A stretch of 64,000 nt of DNA from Nocardioides eburneiflavus (GTDB lineage Bacteria; Actinomycetota; Actinomycetes; Propionibacteriales; Nocardioidaceae): contig NZ_SRRO01000001.1 of assembly GCF_004785795.1 (NCBI RefSeq), positions 2,604,001-2,668,000 of the forward strand, in the 5' to 3' direction. The notes under the pieces are model-generated. The model was not told the DNA's origin. It did no database searches and worked only from the letters and a program-made list of their open reading frames with translations. The translations under genes were made by a program, and so were the position numbers. Below, one piece after another: positions 27,371 to 35,989 of this stretch. Each line of letters opens with the position of its first letter. The stretch's first letter is position 1.

Positions 27371-28758
27371 GGCGTCTCGACCGACGCACCACCGCGCGTA
27401 CGACGGCGGCTGCGGTTGCGGCGACGCGGGGCGTCACCGGACCTCTCCGACGAGCCCGACTCCGAGCGACCCGAGTCCGAGCGACCCGAGCCGGAGCGAC
27501 CGCCGGACCGCTCGCGCGGCGCGCGCTCCTTCTTCTCGACCGGGGCGGGGTCGACGATGCGGCCCTTGGTGCCGGCCGGGATGCCCTGGTCGTGGAAGAG
27601 GTGCTCGGAGGTCGAGTAGGTCTCCTGCGGATCCGGGAAGGGCAGGTCGAGGGCCTTGTTGATCATCTTCCAGCGGTGCAGGTCGGCCCAGTCGACGAAG
27701 GTGATCGCGATGCCCGAGGCGCCCGCGCGACCGGTGCGGCCGATGCGGTGGACGTAGGTCTTGTCGTCCTCGGGGCAGGTGTAGTTGATGACGTGGGAGA
27801 CGCCGCGCACGTCGATGCCGCGGGCGGCGACGTCGGTGGCGACGAGGACGCGGATCTTGTCCTCGCGGAACTTCGCCAGCGCCTTCTCGCGCGCGACCTG
27901 GGCCATGTCGCCGTGCAGCGGCGAGGCGCTGAACCCGCGCTCGGCGAGGTCGTCGGCCACCCGCTGCGCCTGGCGCTTGGTGCGGGTGAAGACGATGATC
28001 TTCTCGGCGTCCTCGGCCTGGAGGATCCGGCCGATGATCTCCGGCTTGTCGAGGTCGTGGGCCTGGTAGATGAACTGCGCGGTGGCCGGCACCATCGTGG
28101 TGTCGTAGGACGACTCGGCGCGGATGTTCATCGGGTGGCGCATGTGCGTGCGGGCCAGCGCGACGATCGCCGACGGCATGGTCGCCGAGAACAGCATCGT
28201 CTGGCGGGTCTCGGGCGTCTTCGACAGCAGCGTGATGACGTCGGGCAGGAAGCCGAGGTCGAGCATCTCGTCGGCCTCGTCGAGCACGAGCGCGTGGACG
28301 TGCGACAGGTCGAGGGCGCGACGGTTGGCCAGGTCGATGAGACGGCCGGGGGTGCCGACCACGATGTCGACACCCGACTCGAGGGCCTCGAGCTGGGCGT
28401 CGTAGCCGACGCCGCCGTAGACGGTGAGGACCCGCAGGCCCATGTCCTTGCTGGCGAGGTGCAGGTCGCTGGAGACCTGGAGCGCGAGCTCGCGGGTCGG
28501 GGCGACGATGAGCGCCTGCGGCTTGCCTTGCGGGAGGTCGGCGTACGCCGGGTTGCTCGGCGCGATCGAGCGCTGGATCACGGGGATGCCGAAAGCCAGC
28601 GTCTTGCCGGTGCCCGTGCGGGCCTGGCCGATGAGGTCGGTGCCGAGCAGGGCGACCGAGAGGGTCATCTCCTGGATGGCGAAGGGGGTGGTGATGCCGG
28701 CGCGGTCGAGCGCGTCGCAGATCTCGGGCAGCACGCCCAGTTCACGGAAGGTGGTCAC
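27361..28758 (-). CDS. rhlE: DEAD-box ATP-dependent RNA helicase
   Basis: The product has 465 residues. All helicase motifs are visible: Q motif FAIQEMTL near residue 26, motif I ARTGTGKT near 45, DEAD in LDEADEMLD near 163, SAT in FSATMPS near 195, and HRIGRTGRAG near 340. A C-terminal tail after about residue 415 is Arg/Ser/Gly/Glu-rich (RSGGRSGSGRSDSGRS) and ends in RRRNRSRRRTRGG, an RNA-binding extension common in actinobacterial RhlE. It unwinds structured RNA during ribosome assembly or decay, especially in the cold. The gene order with ParA and the ferritin-like gene matches that near Rv3211 in M. tuberculosis, supporting the name. Confidence 0.88.
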   Translation of the reverse strand: MTTFRELGVLPEICDALDRAGITTPFAIQEMTLSVALLGTDLIGQARTGTGKTLAFGIPVIQRSIAPSNPAYADLPQGKPQALIVAPTRELALQVSSDLHLASKDMGLRVLTVYGGVGYDAQLEALESGVDIVVGTPGRLIDLANRRALDLSHVHALVLDEADEMLDLGFLPDVITLLSKTPETRQTMLFSATMPSAIVALARTHMRHPMNIRAESSYDTTMVPATAQFIYQAHDLDKPEIIGRILQAEDAEKIIVFTRTKRQAQRVADDLAERGFSASPLHGDMAQVAREKALAKFREDKIRVLVATDVAARGIDVRGVSHVINYTCPEDDKTYVHRIGRTGRAGASGIAITFVDWADLHRWKMINKALDLPFPDPQETYSTSEHLFHDQGIPAGTKGRIVDPAPVEKKERAPRERSGGRSGSGRSDSGRSESGSSERSGDAPRRRNRSRRRTRGGASVETPKG

Positions 28759-28916
28759 GAATGGTGTCGCTCTCTGATGAGTCGGGTTGTCCCACGCGTA
28801 TGCGGTCAGCCCACTCGCACGCCCTCAGAGGGGACAAGTGCCGACCGCGCACATACAGGCGGCCGCCGGTTGAGTCGGCGGCTCGGTCACCATCATGGTA
28901 TCGCTACGCTGCGACC

Positions 28917-29591
28917 ATGACGGAATCGCCCGATGAGGACTACCGCCGCGCCGCAGTCGACCTCCTCGGGGCCATCGCGTACGGGGAGCTGTCGGCCTTC
29001 GAGCGGCTCGTCGAGGACGCCAAGATGGCGCCCGGCATCGACGACAAGATCGCCATCGGCGCGATGGCCACGGCGGAGTTCGGCCACCTCCGCAAGCTCG
29101 TGGAGAGGCTCGAGCAGCTCGGCGCCGACCCCGCCGAGGCGATGCAGGCCTTCCGGCAGAGCTTCGACAGCTTCCACGCGCACACGGCGCCGTCGGACTA
29201 CTACGAAGGACTGATCAAGGCCTACGTCGGCGACGGCCTCGCCGCGGACTTCTACCGCGAGATCGCGGCCTACCTCGACCCCGAGACCCGCGAGGTCATC
29301 ATCAGCTCGCTGGAGGACACCGGACAGACGGCGTTCATCGTCGAGCGGGTCCGCGCCGGGATCGCCGAGGACCACCGGCTGGGCGGGCGCCTCGCCCTCT
29401 GGGGGCGCCGGCTGATGGGGGAGGCCCTGACCCAGGCGCAGCGCGTCGCGGGGGACCGTGACTCGCTCACGGCGCTGCTGGCCGGAGGTGTCGACCGGCC
29501 GGGGCTGGACCTCGCCGCGCTCGGGCGGATGTTCGCCCGGCTCACCGAGCTGCACGCCGCCAGGATGGCCGAGCTCGGCCTCGAGGCCTGA
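28917..29591 (+). CDS. Ferritin-like fold protein (tRNA hydroxylase-like)
   Basis: The product has 224 residues, largely helical. The two carboxylate-containing helices are recognisable in GELSAFERLVEDA near residue 25 and AEFGHLRKLVERLEQLG near 55, with a later DFYREIAAYLDPETREV near 110. This fits the ferritin-like diiron family that includes MiaE-type tRNA hydroxylases; a homologue (Rv3210c type) sits by rhlE in mycobacteria. The ATG at 28917 is divergent from rhlE with a 158-base gap containing likely promoters. Whether iron is bound and what is oxidised is not known. Confidence 0.75.
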   Translation: MTESPDEDYRRAAVDLLGAIAYGELSAFERLVEDAKMAPGIDDKIAIGAMATAEFGHLRKLVERLEQLGADPAEAMQAFRQSFDSFHAHTAPSDYYEGLIKAYVGDGLAADFYREIAAYLDPETREVIISSLEDTGQTAFIVERVRAGIAEDHRLGGRLALWGRRLMGEALTQAQRVAGDRDSLTALLAGGVDRPGLDLAALGRMFARLTELHAARMAELGLEA

Positions 29592-29608
29592 CGCCCCGGG
29601 TCAGGCCT
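29584..29608. terminator. Bidirectional hairpin, ferritin-like / membrane protein
   Basis: AGGCCTGAC (29584-29592) and GTCAGGCCT (29600-29608) form a perfect nine-base-pair stem around GCCCCGG. The stop codons of the convergent genes (29589-29591 and 29601-29603) lie within the two arms. Confidence 0.6.
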
Positions 29609-29915
29609 TGGGGGTGTGGCGACCCGTGAAGGTCGCGGCCACCACGACCAGCACCGCCGCGGCGCCGACCTGCCAGACGTGGCGCCAGATGTCGAGGCCG
29701 CGGCTCGTGTCGTACATGTCGCCGTTGGGGTAGTTGTCGGCGACGCCGAACAACCCGTAGTAGACGTAGCTGCCGACGAACGCGCCGACGATGCCGCACA
29801 CGACGGTCAGCCACAGCGGGATGTTGTCGCGGTCCCCTGGGGCGATCGCCTTGCCGAGGAATCCGATGACCAGCCCGACCGCGATGGTGACGAGGATCGT
29901 CCAGAGCAGCCCCAT
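29601..29915 (-). CDS. Small membrane protein, GlsB/YeaQ/YmgE-like
   Basis: The product has 104 residues with three hydrophobic segments (about residues 4-22, 33-53 and 83-98). The pattern GFLGKAIAPGDRDNIPLW followed by GIVGAFVGSYVYY is typical of the GlsB/YeaQ/YmgE (transglycosylase-associated) stress-related membrane family, here with an extra loop NYPNGDMYDTSRG before the last helix. Start at ATG 29915 gives MGLLWTILV. Function of the family is not established. It lies 19 bases downstream of the DUF3107 gene on the same strand. Confidence 0.75.
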   Translation of the reverse strand: MGLLWTILVTIAVGLVIGFLGKAIAPGDRDNIPLWLTVVCGIVGAFVGSYVYYGLFGVADNYPNGDMYDTSRGLDIWRHVWQVGAAAVLVVVAATFTGRHTPKA

Positions 29916-29934
29916 GGCTGTCGTCCCGCGCGGG

Positions 29935-30153
29935 TCAGCGGAAGCCGACGGTGCTGGCGCTCGGGGAGCCGAGCTCGACGTACGCGATCTTGGACGCCGG
30001 CACGACGACCGCACGACCCTTGGTGTCCTTGAGGTGCAGCACGCCGTCGGCGGCGAGGGCCTCGCCGAGCAGCTTCTCGACGTCCTCGGGCGTGCTGTCG
30101 GTGTCGAGCACGAGCTCGCGCTGGGCGTGCTGCACGCCGATCTTGACCTCCAC
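29935..30153 (-). CDS. DUF3107 family protein
   Basis: The product has 72 residues, MEVKIGVQHAQREL at the start, a central LKDTKGRAVVVPASKIAYVELG, ending in VGFR. This length and the closing KIAYVELG pattern match the conserved actinobacterial DUF3107 family (TB9.4/Rv3208A type), which always sits next to a TetR gene and near moeZ, as here. A ribosome site (GAGGAGCAAC type) precedes the ATG at 30153. Small soluble alpha/beta protein of unknown function. Confidence 0.85.
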   Translation of the reverse strand: MEVKIGVQHAQRELVLDTDSTPEDVEKLLGEALAADGVLHLKDTKGRAVVVPASKIAYVELGSPSASTVGFR

Positions 30154-30205
30154 GGTGTTGCTCCTCAGCTCAGGGGTGTCGTACGTCGTGATGAATGATG
30201 CCGGG

Positions 30206-30856
30206 TCAGTGGTCGTCGGTCATCGGGTAGCCCCGGATGCCGCGCCAGGCCAGGCCCGCGATCAGGGCCGCGGCGTCGTCCTGCTTGATCTCGCCGCCGC
30301 CCGCCAGCCAGAACCTCGCGGACACCTGGGCCATTCCCACCAGCGACACCGCGAGGAGCTCCGAGGCCTCGTCGGGCAGGCCGGTGTCGGTGCGGATCAC
30401 GTCGGCGATCATGGAGGCGCACTCGGTCGTCACCCGGTCCACCCGCTCGCGCACGTCGGGCTCGCTGGTGAGGTCGGACTCGAAGACCAGCCGGAACGCG
30501 CCCTCCTCGGACGCGACGTAGCTGTAGAAGACCTTCATCGTCGCCTCGACGCGGTCCTTGTTGTCCGTGGTGGAGGCGAGCGCCCCGCGGCAGTTGTCGA
30601 TGATCAGGTCGCAGGAGGTGTCGAGCAGCGCGAGGTAGAGGTCGAGCTTGCCGGGGAAGTGCTGGTAGAGCACCGGCTTCGAGACGCCGGCGCGGTCGGC
30701 GATGTCGTCCATCGCGGCAGCGTGGTAGCCCTGGGCGACGAAGACCTCGAGGGCCGACTCGAGCAGCTGCGCGCGACGCTCGCGGCGCGGCATCCGGCCG
30801 CCGCGCGGTCGCGGCTGGGCGCCATCGAACGAGGTGTCGGTGCTGCCTGCGGTCAC
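30206..30856 (-). CDS. TetR-family transcriptional regulator
   Basis: The product has 216 residues. The N-terminal helix-turn-helix is seen in MDDIADRAGVSKPVLYQHF near residues 48-66, preceded by an Arg-rich stretch (RMPRRERRAQLLESAL). The rest is a helical ligand and dimer domain. Placed beside DUF3107 and divergent from moeZ in the conserved Rv3208-like order, it may regulate itself and neighbours; the 156-base gap to moeZ at 31013 would hold the operator, but I see no convincing palindrome. GTG at 30856 chosen because it gives VTAGSTDT before the Arg-rich region. Confidence 0.88.
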   Translation of the reverse strand: MTAGSTDTSFDGAQPRPRGGRMPRRERRAQLLESALEVFVAQGYHAAAMDDIADRAGVSKPVLYQHFPGKLDLYLALLDTSCDLIIDNCRGALASTTDNKDRVEATMKVFYSYVASEEGAFRLVFESDLTSEPDVRERVDRVTTECASMIADVIRTDTGLPDEASELLAVSLVGMAQVSARFWLAGGGEIKQDDAAALIAGLAWRGIRGYPMTDDH

Positions 30857-31012
30857 GTCGTACTCCTGAGTAGTGGGTCTGGCCGAGCCTAGCCGCCCGT
30901 GGGCCGCGAGCCTGCGTCCGTATCGCGGGACGCGGCACCGCGTGTTGGAAGTGCGCGGGGAACATGGAGGACGCCGGTGCTGTTGCACCGACACCCGAGT
31001 CAAGGAGAAGAC

Positions 31013-32212
31013 GTGTCGTTCGAAGCACTGGTCGAGCCCGCCGCGGAGCTCACCGTCGACGAGGTGCGCCGCTACAGCCGCCACCTGATCATCCCCGACG
31101 TGGGCATGAGCGGGCAGAAGCGGCTGAAGAACGCCAAGGTGCTGGTCATCGGTGCCGGCGGCCTGGGCTCGCCCGCCCTGCTCTACCTCGCCGCGGCCGG
31201 TGTCGGCACGCTGGGCATCGCGGAGTTCGACGAGGTCGACGAGTCCAACCTGCAGCGCCAGATCATCCACGGCATGTCCGACATCGGCCGTCCGAAGGCG
31301 CTGTCGGCCAAGGAGTCGATCGCCGAGGTCAACCCGTACGTCGAGGTCGTCGTGCACGGCGAACGCCTCGACAACGACAACGTGCTGCAGGTCTTCGAGG
31401 GCTACGACCTCATCGTCGACGGCACCGACAACTTCGCCACCCGCTACATGGTCAACGACGCGGCCTACTTCCTCGGCATCCCCTACGTGTGGGGCTCGAT
31501 CTACCGCTTCGACGGCCAGGCCTCGGTCTTCGCGCCGACGATGGCCGACGACGCCCCGTGCTACCGCTGCCTCTACCCCGAACCTCCGCCGCCGGGCATG
31601 GTCCCGAGCTGCGCCGAGGGCGGCGTGCTCGGCGTCCTCTGCGCGAGCATCGGCTCCATCCAGGTCAACGAGGCGATCAAGCTGCTGACCGGCATCGGCG
31701 ACCCCGCGATCGGCAAGCTCGTCATCTACGACGCGCTCGAGCTCGAGTGGCGCAAGCTCAAGGTCCGCAAGGACCCCAACTGCGCGCTGTGCGGCGAGAA
31801 CGCCACCGTCACCGGCCTCATCGACTACGACGCGTTCTGCGGCGCCGTGTCCGACGAGGCCGCCGAGGCGGCCGCCGGCTCGACCATCTCGGTCACCCAG
31901 CTCGAGGCGATGCTCAAGGAGCGCGAGGAGGGGACCCGCGACTTCGAGCTCATCGACGTGCGCGAGCCCAACGAGTTCGAGATCAACCAGATCCCGGGCG
32001 CCAGGCTGATCCCCAAGGGCGAGTTCCTCAACGGCAATGCCCTCGGCGACCTGCCGAGCGACAAGCCGATCGTGCTGCACTGCAAGTCGGGCGTCCGCTC
32101 GGCCGAGGTGCTCGCGATCGTCAAGGGCGCCGGCTACTCCGACGCCGTCCACGTCGGTGGCGGCGTGGTCGCCTGGGTCAGCCAGATCGATCCCAGCCAG
32201 CCGGCGTACTGA
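31013..32212 (+). CDS. moeZ: MoeZ/MoeB: adenylyltransferase-sulfurtransferase
   Basis: The product has 399 residues. The E1-like ThiF/MoeB domain (1 to about 285) has VLVIGAGGLGSP near 45, DEVDESNLQRQ near 72, a zinc site made by CYRCLYP and CALCG, and the conserved Cys in SCAEGGVLG. The C-terminal rhodanese domain has the active Cys in LHCKSGVRS near 365. MoeZ adenylates the C-terminal Gly of small ubiquitin-like carriers such as MoaD or CysO and passes sulfur to them, serving molybdopterin and cysteine synthesis. The link with the molybdenum hydroxylase at 51317-55109 is indirect. GTG at 31013 has AAGGAG five bases upstream. Confidence 0.92.
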   Translation: MSFEALVEPAAELTVDEVRRYSRHLIIPDVGMSGQKRLKNAKVLVIGAGGLGSPALLYLAAAGVGTLGIAEFDEVDESNLQRQIIHGMSDIGRPKALSAKESIAEVNPYVEVVVHGERLDNDNVLQVFEGYDLIVDGTDNFATRYMVNDAAYFLGIPYVWGSIYRFDGQASVFAPTMADDAPCYRCLYPEPPPPGMVPSCAEGGVLGVLCASIGSIQVNEAIKLLTGIGDPAIGKLVIYDALELEWRKLKVRKDPNCALCGENATVTGLIDYDAFCGAVSDEAAEAAAGSTISVTQLEAMLKEREEGTRDFELIDVREPNEFEINQIPGARLIPKGEFLNGNALGDLPSDKPIVLHCKSGVRSAEVLAIVKGAGYSDAVHVGGGVVAWVSQIDPSQPAY

Positions 32213-32247
32213 CTCCGGCACGGGACGCGAAGACGCGAACGCGCGGG

Positions 32248-32279
32248 CGCGCGGGTGGTCAGGAATGACTACCCGCGCG
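32248..32279 (+). terminator. Terminator hairpin after moeZ
   Basis: CGCGCGGGTGGTCA (32248-32261) pairs with TGACTACCCGCGCG (32266-32279) over 14 positions with a single G-T pair and a GGAA tetraloop. It lies 36 bases after the moeZ stop and 33 bases before the protease start, without a T-run. Confidence 0.65.
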
Positions 32280-32312
32280 TAACCCGTGTGAGCCATGCCT
32301 CGTTGAGGGGGC

Positions 32313-33182
32313 ATGCGTACTCCCACGAAGCTCCTGACCCTCGCCGCTGCGGGCCTCGTCGCCGCAGCCGCGACCAGCGCCCCCGCGACCGCCGCGCCGA
32401 AGAAGCAAGTGCGGACCGCCTGGGCCCCCGCCGACACCGCCACCATCCACCCCGGCGTGCAGATGTACACCGAGGGTGCCCAGTGCACCGCCAACTTCGT
32501 CTACACCGACACCGCCGGCACGACGTACGTCGGCTACGCCGCGCACTGCGCCGGCACGGGTGAGGCCACCGACACCAACGGCTGCGATGCCGGCTCGCTG
32601 CCGCTCGGCACCCGGGTCGACTTCGTCGAGGGCGGCTCGCTCCTCGCCGAGGGCACCCGCGTGGGCGGCGGCACGCTCGTCTACTCCTCGTGGCTGGCGA
32701 TGCAGCAGCGCGGCGAGACCGACGAGAACGCCTGCGCCTACAACGACCTCGCGCTGGTGAAGGTCGACGCCGCCGACGTCGCCGAGGTCAACCCGTCGGT
32801 CCCCTTCTGGGGCGGCCCGGTCGCCCTCAACACGACCGGCACCGCGCCCGGCGACACCGTGTACTCCTACGGCAACTCCAGCCTCCGCGCCGGCATCGAG
32901 GAGCTGTCGCCCAAGCAGGGCACCAGCGTCGGCACCGAGGGCGAGGGCTGGTCGCACCCCGTCTACACCGTGACGCCCGGCGTCCCGGGTGACTCCGGCT
33001 CGGCCTTCCTCGACGCCGAGGGCAACGCGCTCGGGACGCTGTCCACGCTCGCCATCGCCCCGCTCGCCGGGTCCAACGGCGTCGGCGACCTGGCCCACGA
33101 GCTCTCCTACGCGCAGGCCACCAGCGGCATCGCCGGCCTGCGACTGGTGCCCGGCACGGAGCCGTTCAGCCCGATCCTCTGA
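32313..33182 (+). CDS. Secreted trypsin-like serine protease
   Basis: The product has 289 residues with a signal peptide (MRTPTKLLTLAAAGLVAAA, cleavage near ATAAP-KK). The catalytic triad of the chymotrypsin fold is visible: His in VGYAAHC near residue 76, Asp in YNDLALVKVD near 148, and Ser in PGVPGDSGSAF near 228. Three or four Cys residues near the His suggest a disulfide. Exported and probably degrades extracellular protein. Transcribed alone between two hairpins. The IS110 element begins shortly after its stop, so the insertion has not damaged it. Confidence 0.88.
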   Translation: MRTPTKLLTLAAAGLVAAAATSAPATAAPKKQVRTAWAPADTATIHPGVQMYTEGAQCTANFVYTDTAGTTYVGYAAHCAGTGEATDTNGCDAGSLPLGTRVDFVEGGSLLAEGTRVGGGTLVYSSWLAMQQRGETDENACAYNDLALVKVDAADVAEVNPSVPFWGGPVALNTTGTAPGDTVYSYGNSSLRAGIEELSPKQGTSVGTEGEGWSHPVYTVTPGVPGDSGSAFLDAEGNALGTLSTLAIAPLAGSNGVGDLAHELSYAQATSGIAGLRLVPGTEPFSPIL

Positions 33183-33196
33183 CCCGACCCCCACAA

Positions 33197-33217
33197 GCGC
33201 CTGCCCCCACCAGGCGC
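33197..33217 (+). terminator. Hairpin after protease gene
   Basis: GCGCCTG (33197-33203) and CAGGCGC (33211-33217) form a perfect seven-base-pair stem with a CCCCCAC loop, 14 bases after the protease stop. No T-run. Confidence 0.45.
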
Positions 33218-33542
33218 GCCCCCCTCGCATGGCGCGACCCGTTCACCTGATATGTAGGTGCCTTCTGTCAAGGGGCATGGCGAGGCGCCCGTCCCCGTTG
33301 GTTGCGGGGCGGGCGCCTCTTGCTTCGTCGTCGTCCTCGCCTTGGCGAGCGTGTCTTCGCGACGCGCGGGTCAGACTGATATTCGCGGGTTGGGTACCGC
33401 AAGACGGGGTTTCGGCTGGAGCGTTTTCGCGTGTCTAGGGGCGAGCGTCGCCCGGCGTGCGCCGGACTGCTCATAGGTGAATCGCGGGTCGCTCCACGCG
33501 CTGCCACCAGGTGTGGTTGGCGACGAAGCAGATCGTGGGGTG
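33218..33542. other. Gene-free, hairpin-rich stretch 3' of the IS110 transposase
   Basis: No convincing gene is seen in these 325 bases. They hold several stem-loops: GAGGCGCCCG...CGGGCGCCTC (33282-33319, longest, with one bulged base), CTCGCC-TT-GGCGAG (near 33337-33350), GGGCGA-GCG-TCGCCC (33439-33453) and GGCG-TG-CGCC (33454-33463). The stretch is probably the noncoding end of the insertion sequence. In the IS1111 subgroup the guide (bridge) RNA is made from such a region; whether that applies here is not settled. Confidence 0.4.
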
Positions 33543-34631
33543 TTAGTCCATGACGGCCAGGGACCAGCACCAGCCGGCCAGCTCGCGAGCGATGGCCACG
33601 TTGGCGACGTTGTGGGTCTTACGGCGGTCGATGAACTTCACCCACCGCTGGTGCAGACGACGGTTGCCCTCATCGCCGCGGACCCGTGCCTGGGCTGGGG
33701 CCAGGTCCCAGCGGTCGCGCAGAGCTTTCCCGACCAGGTAGCGGGCGCGGTGGTGCCAGGCGGCCTCGACCAGGAGCCGGCGCGCGTGGCCGTTGCCGGT
33801 CTTGGTGATCGACCCGCGGTTCTTCGACTCCCCCGAGGAGTGCTCGGTGGGGGTGAGACCGACGAAGGTGCCGATGGAGTTGCCGGTGAACCGGTGCCAG
33901 TCACCAATCTCGACCGCGAGCCCGAACCCGGTCAGGGTGCTGACCCCACGCAGACAGCCGAGCCGGCGCACGACGGGGGTGAACTCCGAGTCGGCGGCCA
34001 TCTCCTCGATCGCGGCGTCGAGCCGGTTCCGTCGGGCCTTCACTGCGAGCACGGCCTCGTAGTCGTTGTCGAAGGTCAGCCGGGTCGCGGGCGCGGTCAG
34101 CTGGGGAAGCGCCTCGTGGCGCAGCCAGATGTCGTGCTTGCCGGTCCACGCCTGGCCGCCGTAGTAGACGATGCCGTGGCGCAGCAGCAGTTTCGAGAGC
34201 CGGTGCCGGGCCCGCATCAGATCGGCGCGGCAGTCCTCCCGGGCCCGGACCAGGTTGCGAGCGGCTTCCTGGTCCGGGGTCGGGATCGACACCGTCGTGA
34301 TCTCGTCGAGGCGCAGGAGCTTGGCGAGATGGATGGCGTCCTTGGCGTCGGTCTTGACCCGATCACCCGCCGGTTTCTGCAGCTTCGACGGCGCGAGGAC
34401 CTCGCACCGGATACCGGCAGCGGTCAGGTGCCGGTACAGCCCGAAACCGGTCGGCCCGGCCTCGTAGGCCACCGCCACCGATCCCGGCAAGCCGACCAGC
34501 CACGACTCGACATGCTCATAGGACGGGGTCAGCTTCGTCTGGAACAGCTCGCCCGTGACGCCATCGATCGCCGCTGCTGCGACAGATCGGGCGTGCACGT
34601 CGAGCCCAACACTCGTACGCTCGGTAAACAC
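33543..34631 (-). CDS. IS110-family transposase
   Basis: The product has 362 residues and is apparently intact. The N-terminal RuvC-like DEDD domain shows Asp in VGLDVHARS near residue 8, Glu in AYEAGPTGFGLYR near 55, and the Asp pair in VKTDAKDAIHLA near 97. The C-terminal Transposase_20 part has the catalytic-Ser region GTFVGLTPTEHSSGESKNRG near 265-285. IS110 enzymes recombine DNA using a bridge RNA rather than end repeats. GTG 34631 was chosen over TTG 34646 because GGGAGG lies five bases upstream and relatives begin with FTE.TSVGLD. Likely active, since no frameshift or stop is present. Confidence 0.9.
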   Translation of the reverse strand: MFTERTSVGLDVHARSVAAAAIDGVTGELFQTKLTPSYEHVESWLVGLPGSVAVAYEAGPTGFGLYRHLTAAGIRCEVLAPSKLQKPAGDRVKTDAKDAIHLAKLLRLDEITTVSIPTPDQEAARNLVRAREDCRADLMRARHRLSKLLLRHGIVYYGGQAWTGKHDIWLRHEALPQLTAPATRLTFDNDYEAVLAVKARRNRLDAAIEEMAADSEFTPVVRRLGCLRGVSTLTGFGLAVEIGDWHRFTGNSIGTFVGLTPTEHSSGESKNRGSITKTGNGHARRLLVEAAWHHRARYLVGKALRDRWDLAPAQARVRGDEGNRRLHQRWVKFIDRRKTHNVANVAIARELAGWCWSLAVMD

Positions 34632-34658
34632 CGGGGCCTCCCACAATTGTCGGATAGG

Positions 34659-34681
34659 CCGAGCAGGCAGCCCCTGCTCGG
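34659..34681. other. Perfect hairpin upstream of the IS110 transposase
   Basis: CCGAGCAGG (34659-34667) and CCTGCTCGG (34673-34681) make a perfect nine-base-pair stem with a CAGCC loop, 28 bases from the transposase start. It may be part of the element's end, a structured guide-RNA part, or a block against read-through transcription. Confidence 0.45.
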
Positions 34682-34765
34682 TAACCCACGAATCTTGTGA
34701 GTGAGGCCCCGGCCCGCAACCCCATCACGCCGAAGGGGTCACGTCATACCGTCTAGGGTCGCGCC

Positions 34766-35569
34766 ATGCGTGCTCTGGGGGACTGGCCGCCGGCTGTGCG
34801 TGCCGTCACCGCCGTCGCCGCCACCTGCCTGTTCGTGGTGCTCGTGGCGTGGGCGACGCTCCTCGGGCCCGACCAGGTGTTCACCGGGCCCGGGCCGCGG
34901 CCGGCCACGATCAGCGCGACCGAGTCGTGCACCCCCTTGCCCGTGCGGACCAACGCCGACGGCACCGTCGAGGTCGTCTACCCCGACGACTACGCGCTGG
35001 GCAGCGGCTACTGCGACCCGCCCTCGGTGGGTGACCGCGAGGAGGCCGAGGACCTCGTCGTGCAGAACCCGCCACCGTTCTGGCTCAAGGTACTCGTGTG
35101 GCTCGCCCTGGGGGCGCTCCTCGTCGGCGGTGCGGCGCTCGTGCTGTGGCTGCTGGTCGCGGTGGTGCGCCAGCTCAGGGCAGGCCGGGGCCGGCGCGAG
35201 CACCGTCCGGAGGTGGAGTTCTCGATCCTCGACGAGCCGGACCGCGTCGCCGAGCAGGTCGTCCGCGACGCCGACGAGCAGGACGCGCTGCTCCGTGGGG
35301 GCGACGCCCGCAACGCGATCGTCGAGACCTGGCACCGGTTCGAGGTGCAAGGCGAGCGGGCGGGCGTGCCGCGGCGGGGGTCGGAGACGTCGTCGGAGTA
35401 CGCCCTGCGCATCCTCGACCTCGCCGACGCCGACAGCGGCCCCGTGAGCCGGCTCGCCGAGCTCTACCGCGAGGCCCGCTTCTCCGACCACGAGATCACC
35501 GAGCACCACCGCACGGAGGCGCTGGCTGCCCTGGCCGCCATCCGGCGCAGCCTGGGGGTGCGGTCGTGA
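34766..35569 (+). CDS. DUF4129 domain membrane protein
   Basis: The product has 267 residues with two membrane segments (about 13-32 and 107-133) and a cytoplasmic C-terminal DUF4129 domain from about 170 (AIVETWHRFEVQGERAGVPRRGSETSSEYALRI shortened: WHRF..QGERAGVPR, SEYALRIL, LYREARFS). The family is regularly encoded with MoxR ATPases and DUF58 proteins, as here, and is thought to take part in a membrane-linked chaperone or peptidase-like assembly. First gene of a five-gene overlapping operon. ATG 34766 follows the TCGCGCC leader without a clear ribosome site. Confidence 0.8.
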   Translation: MRALGDWPPAVRAVTAVAATCLFVVLVAWATLLGPDQVFTGPGPRPATISATESCTPLPVRTNADGTVEVVYPDDYALGSGYCDPPSVGDREEAEDLVVQNPPPFWLKVLVWLALGALLVGGAALVLWLLVAVVRQLRAGRGRREHRPEVEFSILDEPDRVAEQVVRDADEQDALLRGGDARNAIVETWHRFEVQGERAGVPRRGSETSSEYALRILDLADADSGPVSRLAELYREARFSDHEITEHHRTEALAALAAIRRSLGVRS

Positions 35570-35989
35570 GGAAGCAGCTGGCGCGCTGGCGCGGCCGCGT
35601 CGGGGGAGGGGGCGTCCTGGCCGGCATCGGCTACGCGATGGCCGTCTGGCTCGACTTCGAGCCCCGGCCGCTCCCGTACGCCGTCTGGGCGGTCGTCGTG
35701 CTCGCCATGACCTACCTCGTGGTCGACACCGTCGACGTCCCGGTGGCGCACTGGCGGCAGAGCCTGCCGACTCGGTCCGACCGGGTCGACGAGGCCACCT
35801 CCGACCTCCGGGTGCTGTCCAGCCACCAGCAGGCCGACCACCCCTCGGACGCGCTGGGGGTGCGCCTGGTGGAGCTCGCGCGGGGTCGCGACCCGGACCT
35901 CGCCGCGCAGGTCCAGCACGAGATCTCCGGCGTGCGCCGCATCGCACCTGCCGACATCGACCGCATCCTGACCCGAATAGAGGACACCC

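Larger units (their letters stand above)
33282..34681 (-). mobile_element. IS110-family insertion sequence (approximate limits)
   Basis: The element is defined by a complete IS110-type transposase gene at 33543-34631 with noncoding, hairpin-bearing flanks on both sides. No terminal inverted repeats or target duplications are seen, as expected for this family, so the limits given are only the outermost hairpins and not measured ends. It lies between the protease gene and the DUF4129 operon and interrupts neither. Confidence 0.6.

Noticed and set aside
33258..33476. Small ORF beside the insertion sequence
   Set aside because: It lies over strong hairpins, has no ribosome site and resembles no protein family; noncoding IS sequence is more likely.
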